Shown in pieces: positions 61,942-61,969 of a stretch of 61,969 bases of DNA. Positions within the stretch are counted from its first letter, which is position 1; each line of letters begins with the position of its first letter. The DNA is from Bacteroidota bacterium. GTDB taxonomy: Bacteria > Bacteroidota > Bacteroidia > Flavobacteriales > Flavobacteriaceae. Position numbers and translations under genes: made by a program. The stretch is from positions 1 through 61,969 of the forward strand of contig JAJYSY010000010.1 in assembly GCA_021793375.1 (NCBI GenBank). The letters are read 5' to 3'. The notes beneath the pieces were generated by a model. It was not told where the DNA came from, made no database searches, and saw only the letters and a list, made by a program, of their open reading frames with translations.

Positions 61942-61969
61942 AAAAATGTGCCCTTTTAAGCACATTTTT
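61942..61969. terminator. Terminator-like hairpin at the window edge
   Basis: AAAAATGTGC (61942-61951) / GCACATTTTT (61960-61969), with A and T tracts that fit either strand. Likely ends a minus-strand gene beyond the window. Confidence 0.6.

Noticed and set aside
1..61969. CRISPR array, prophage, transposon or biosynthetic cluster
   Set aside because: No regularly spaced repeats, transposase, integrase or phage genes; gene order is mostly conserved core.

Overview
The window reads as an AT-rich chromosomal segment of a member of the Bacteroidota, most likely family Flavobacteriaceae. The evidence is: GldJ and a complete 2,402-residue SprA (type IX secretion/gliding); secreted proteins ending in T9SS sorting domains; fused E1alpha/beta 2-oxoacid dehydrogenase and malic enzyme-phosphotransacetylase genes; the ruvA-sprA-gcvH order; and promoters of the Bacteroidota form (TTG about 19 bp upstream of TAnnTTTG). 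No phage, insertion sequence, CRISPR array, rRNA operon or origin was seen. Most of it is ordinary core genome.

Layout. 1-3.4 kb: gldJ, murF and two tRNA-Val genes. 3.4-8.0 kb: exbB-exbD-tonB-folC operon and an NhaD-type Na+/H+ antiporter. 8.3-11.8 kb: E1alpha-beta fusion and an MscS channel. 11.9-15.8 kb: two secreted DUF3857/transglutaminase-like proteins, one of which has lost its catalytic Cys and His. 15.9-22.5 kb: ABC ATPase, two MacB-like permeases, membrane-fusion adaptor, TolC-like protein and tsaB in one convoy. 22.6-27.3 kb: cytochrome oxidase assembly and structural genes (cyoE, two subunit III genes, subunit IV, an SCO-like protein without cysteines, a true SCO, a small CxxC membrane protein). 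27.6-32.2 kb: a lipoprotein, a TonB-dependent receptor and a DUF4374-like lipoprotein, probably an iron/siderophore uptake locus. 32.2-35.2 kb: acetyltransferase, YheT-like hydrolase, CoA-transferase. 35.4-39.4 kb: two tandem T9SS cargo paralogues, then a large T9SS cargo protein of four repeats whose mRNA begins with a cobalamin riboswitch. 39.4-41.5 kb: a TonB-domain remnant, a BlaR1-type metallopeptidase with a TonB C-terminus, and BlaI with two operator dyads. 41.7-57.6 kb: queG, maeB, ruvA, sprA, gcvH, a VanZ-like gene, tonB, rplM-rpsI, rpsB, tsf. 57.7-61.8 kb: an unrecognised secreted protein, murQ, a DUF6095 protein, fabH and an M28 peptidase lipoprotein.

The genes connect around the cell envelope. 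SprA and GldJ belong to the machinery that exports proteins with the C-terminal sorting domain, and three such cargoes lie at 35.4-39.1 kb. Three TonB-type C-terminal domains plus one fragment and one ExbBD pair energise outer-membrane uptake, for which the receptor at 28.5 kb is one client.

The strongest candidate for something undescribed is the cobalamin-riboswitch-controlled, T9SS-secreted tandem-repeat protein (37.0-39.4 kb), which could be a surface B12 scavenging or binding factor; its function is inferred only from its regulation and export signals. Second is the compact BlaI promoter, where an 18-bp palindrome fills the spacer between the -33 and -7 elements and a second copy lies just upstream. 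Start codons were revised for the E1, cyoE, TonB-receptor, blaI and sprA genes on the basis of promoter, terminator or codon position.
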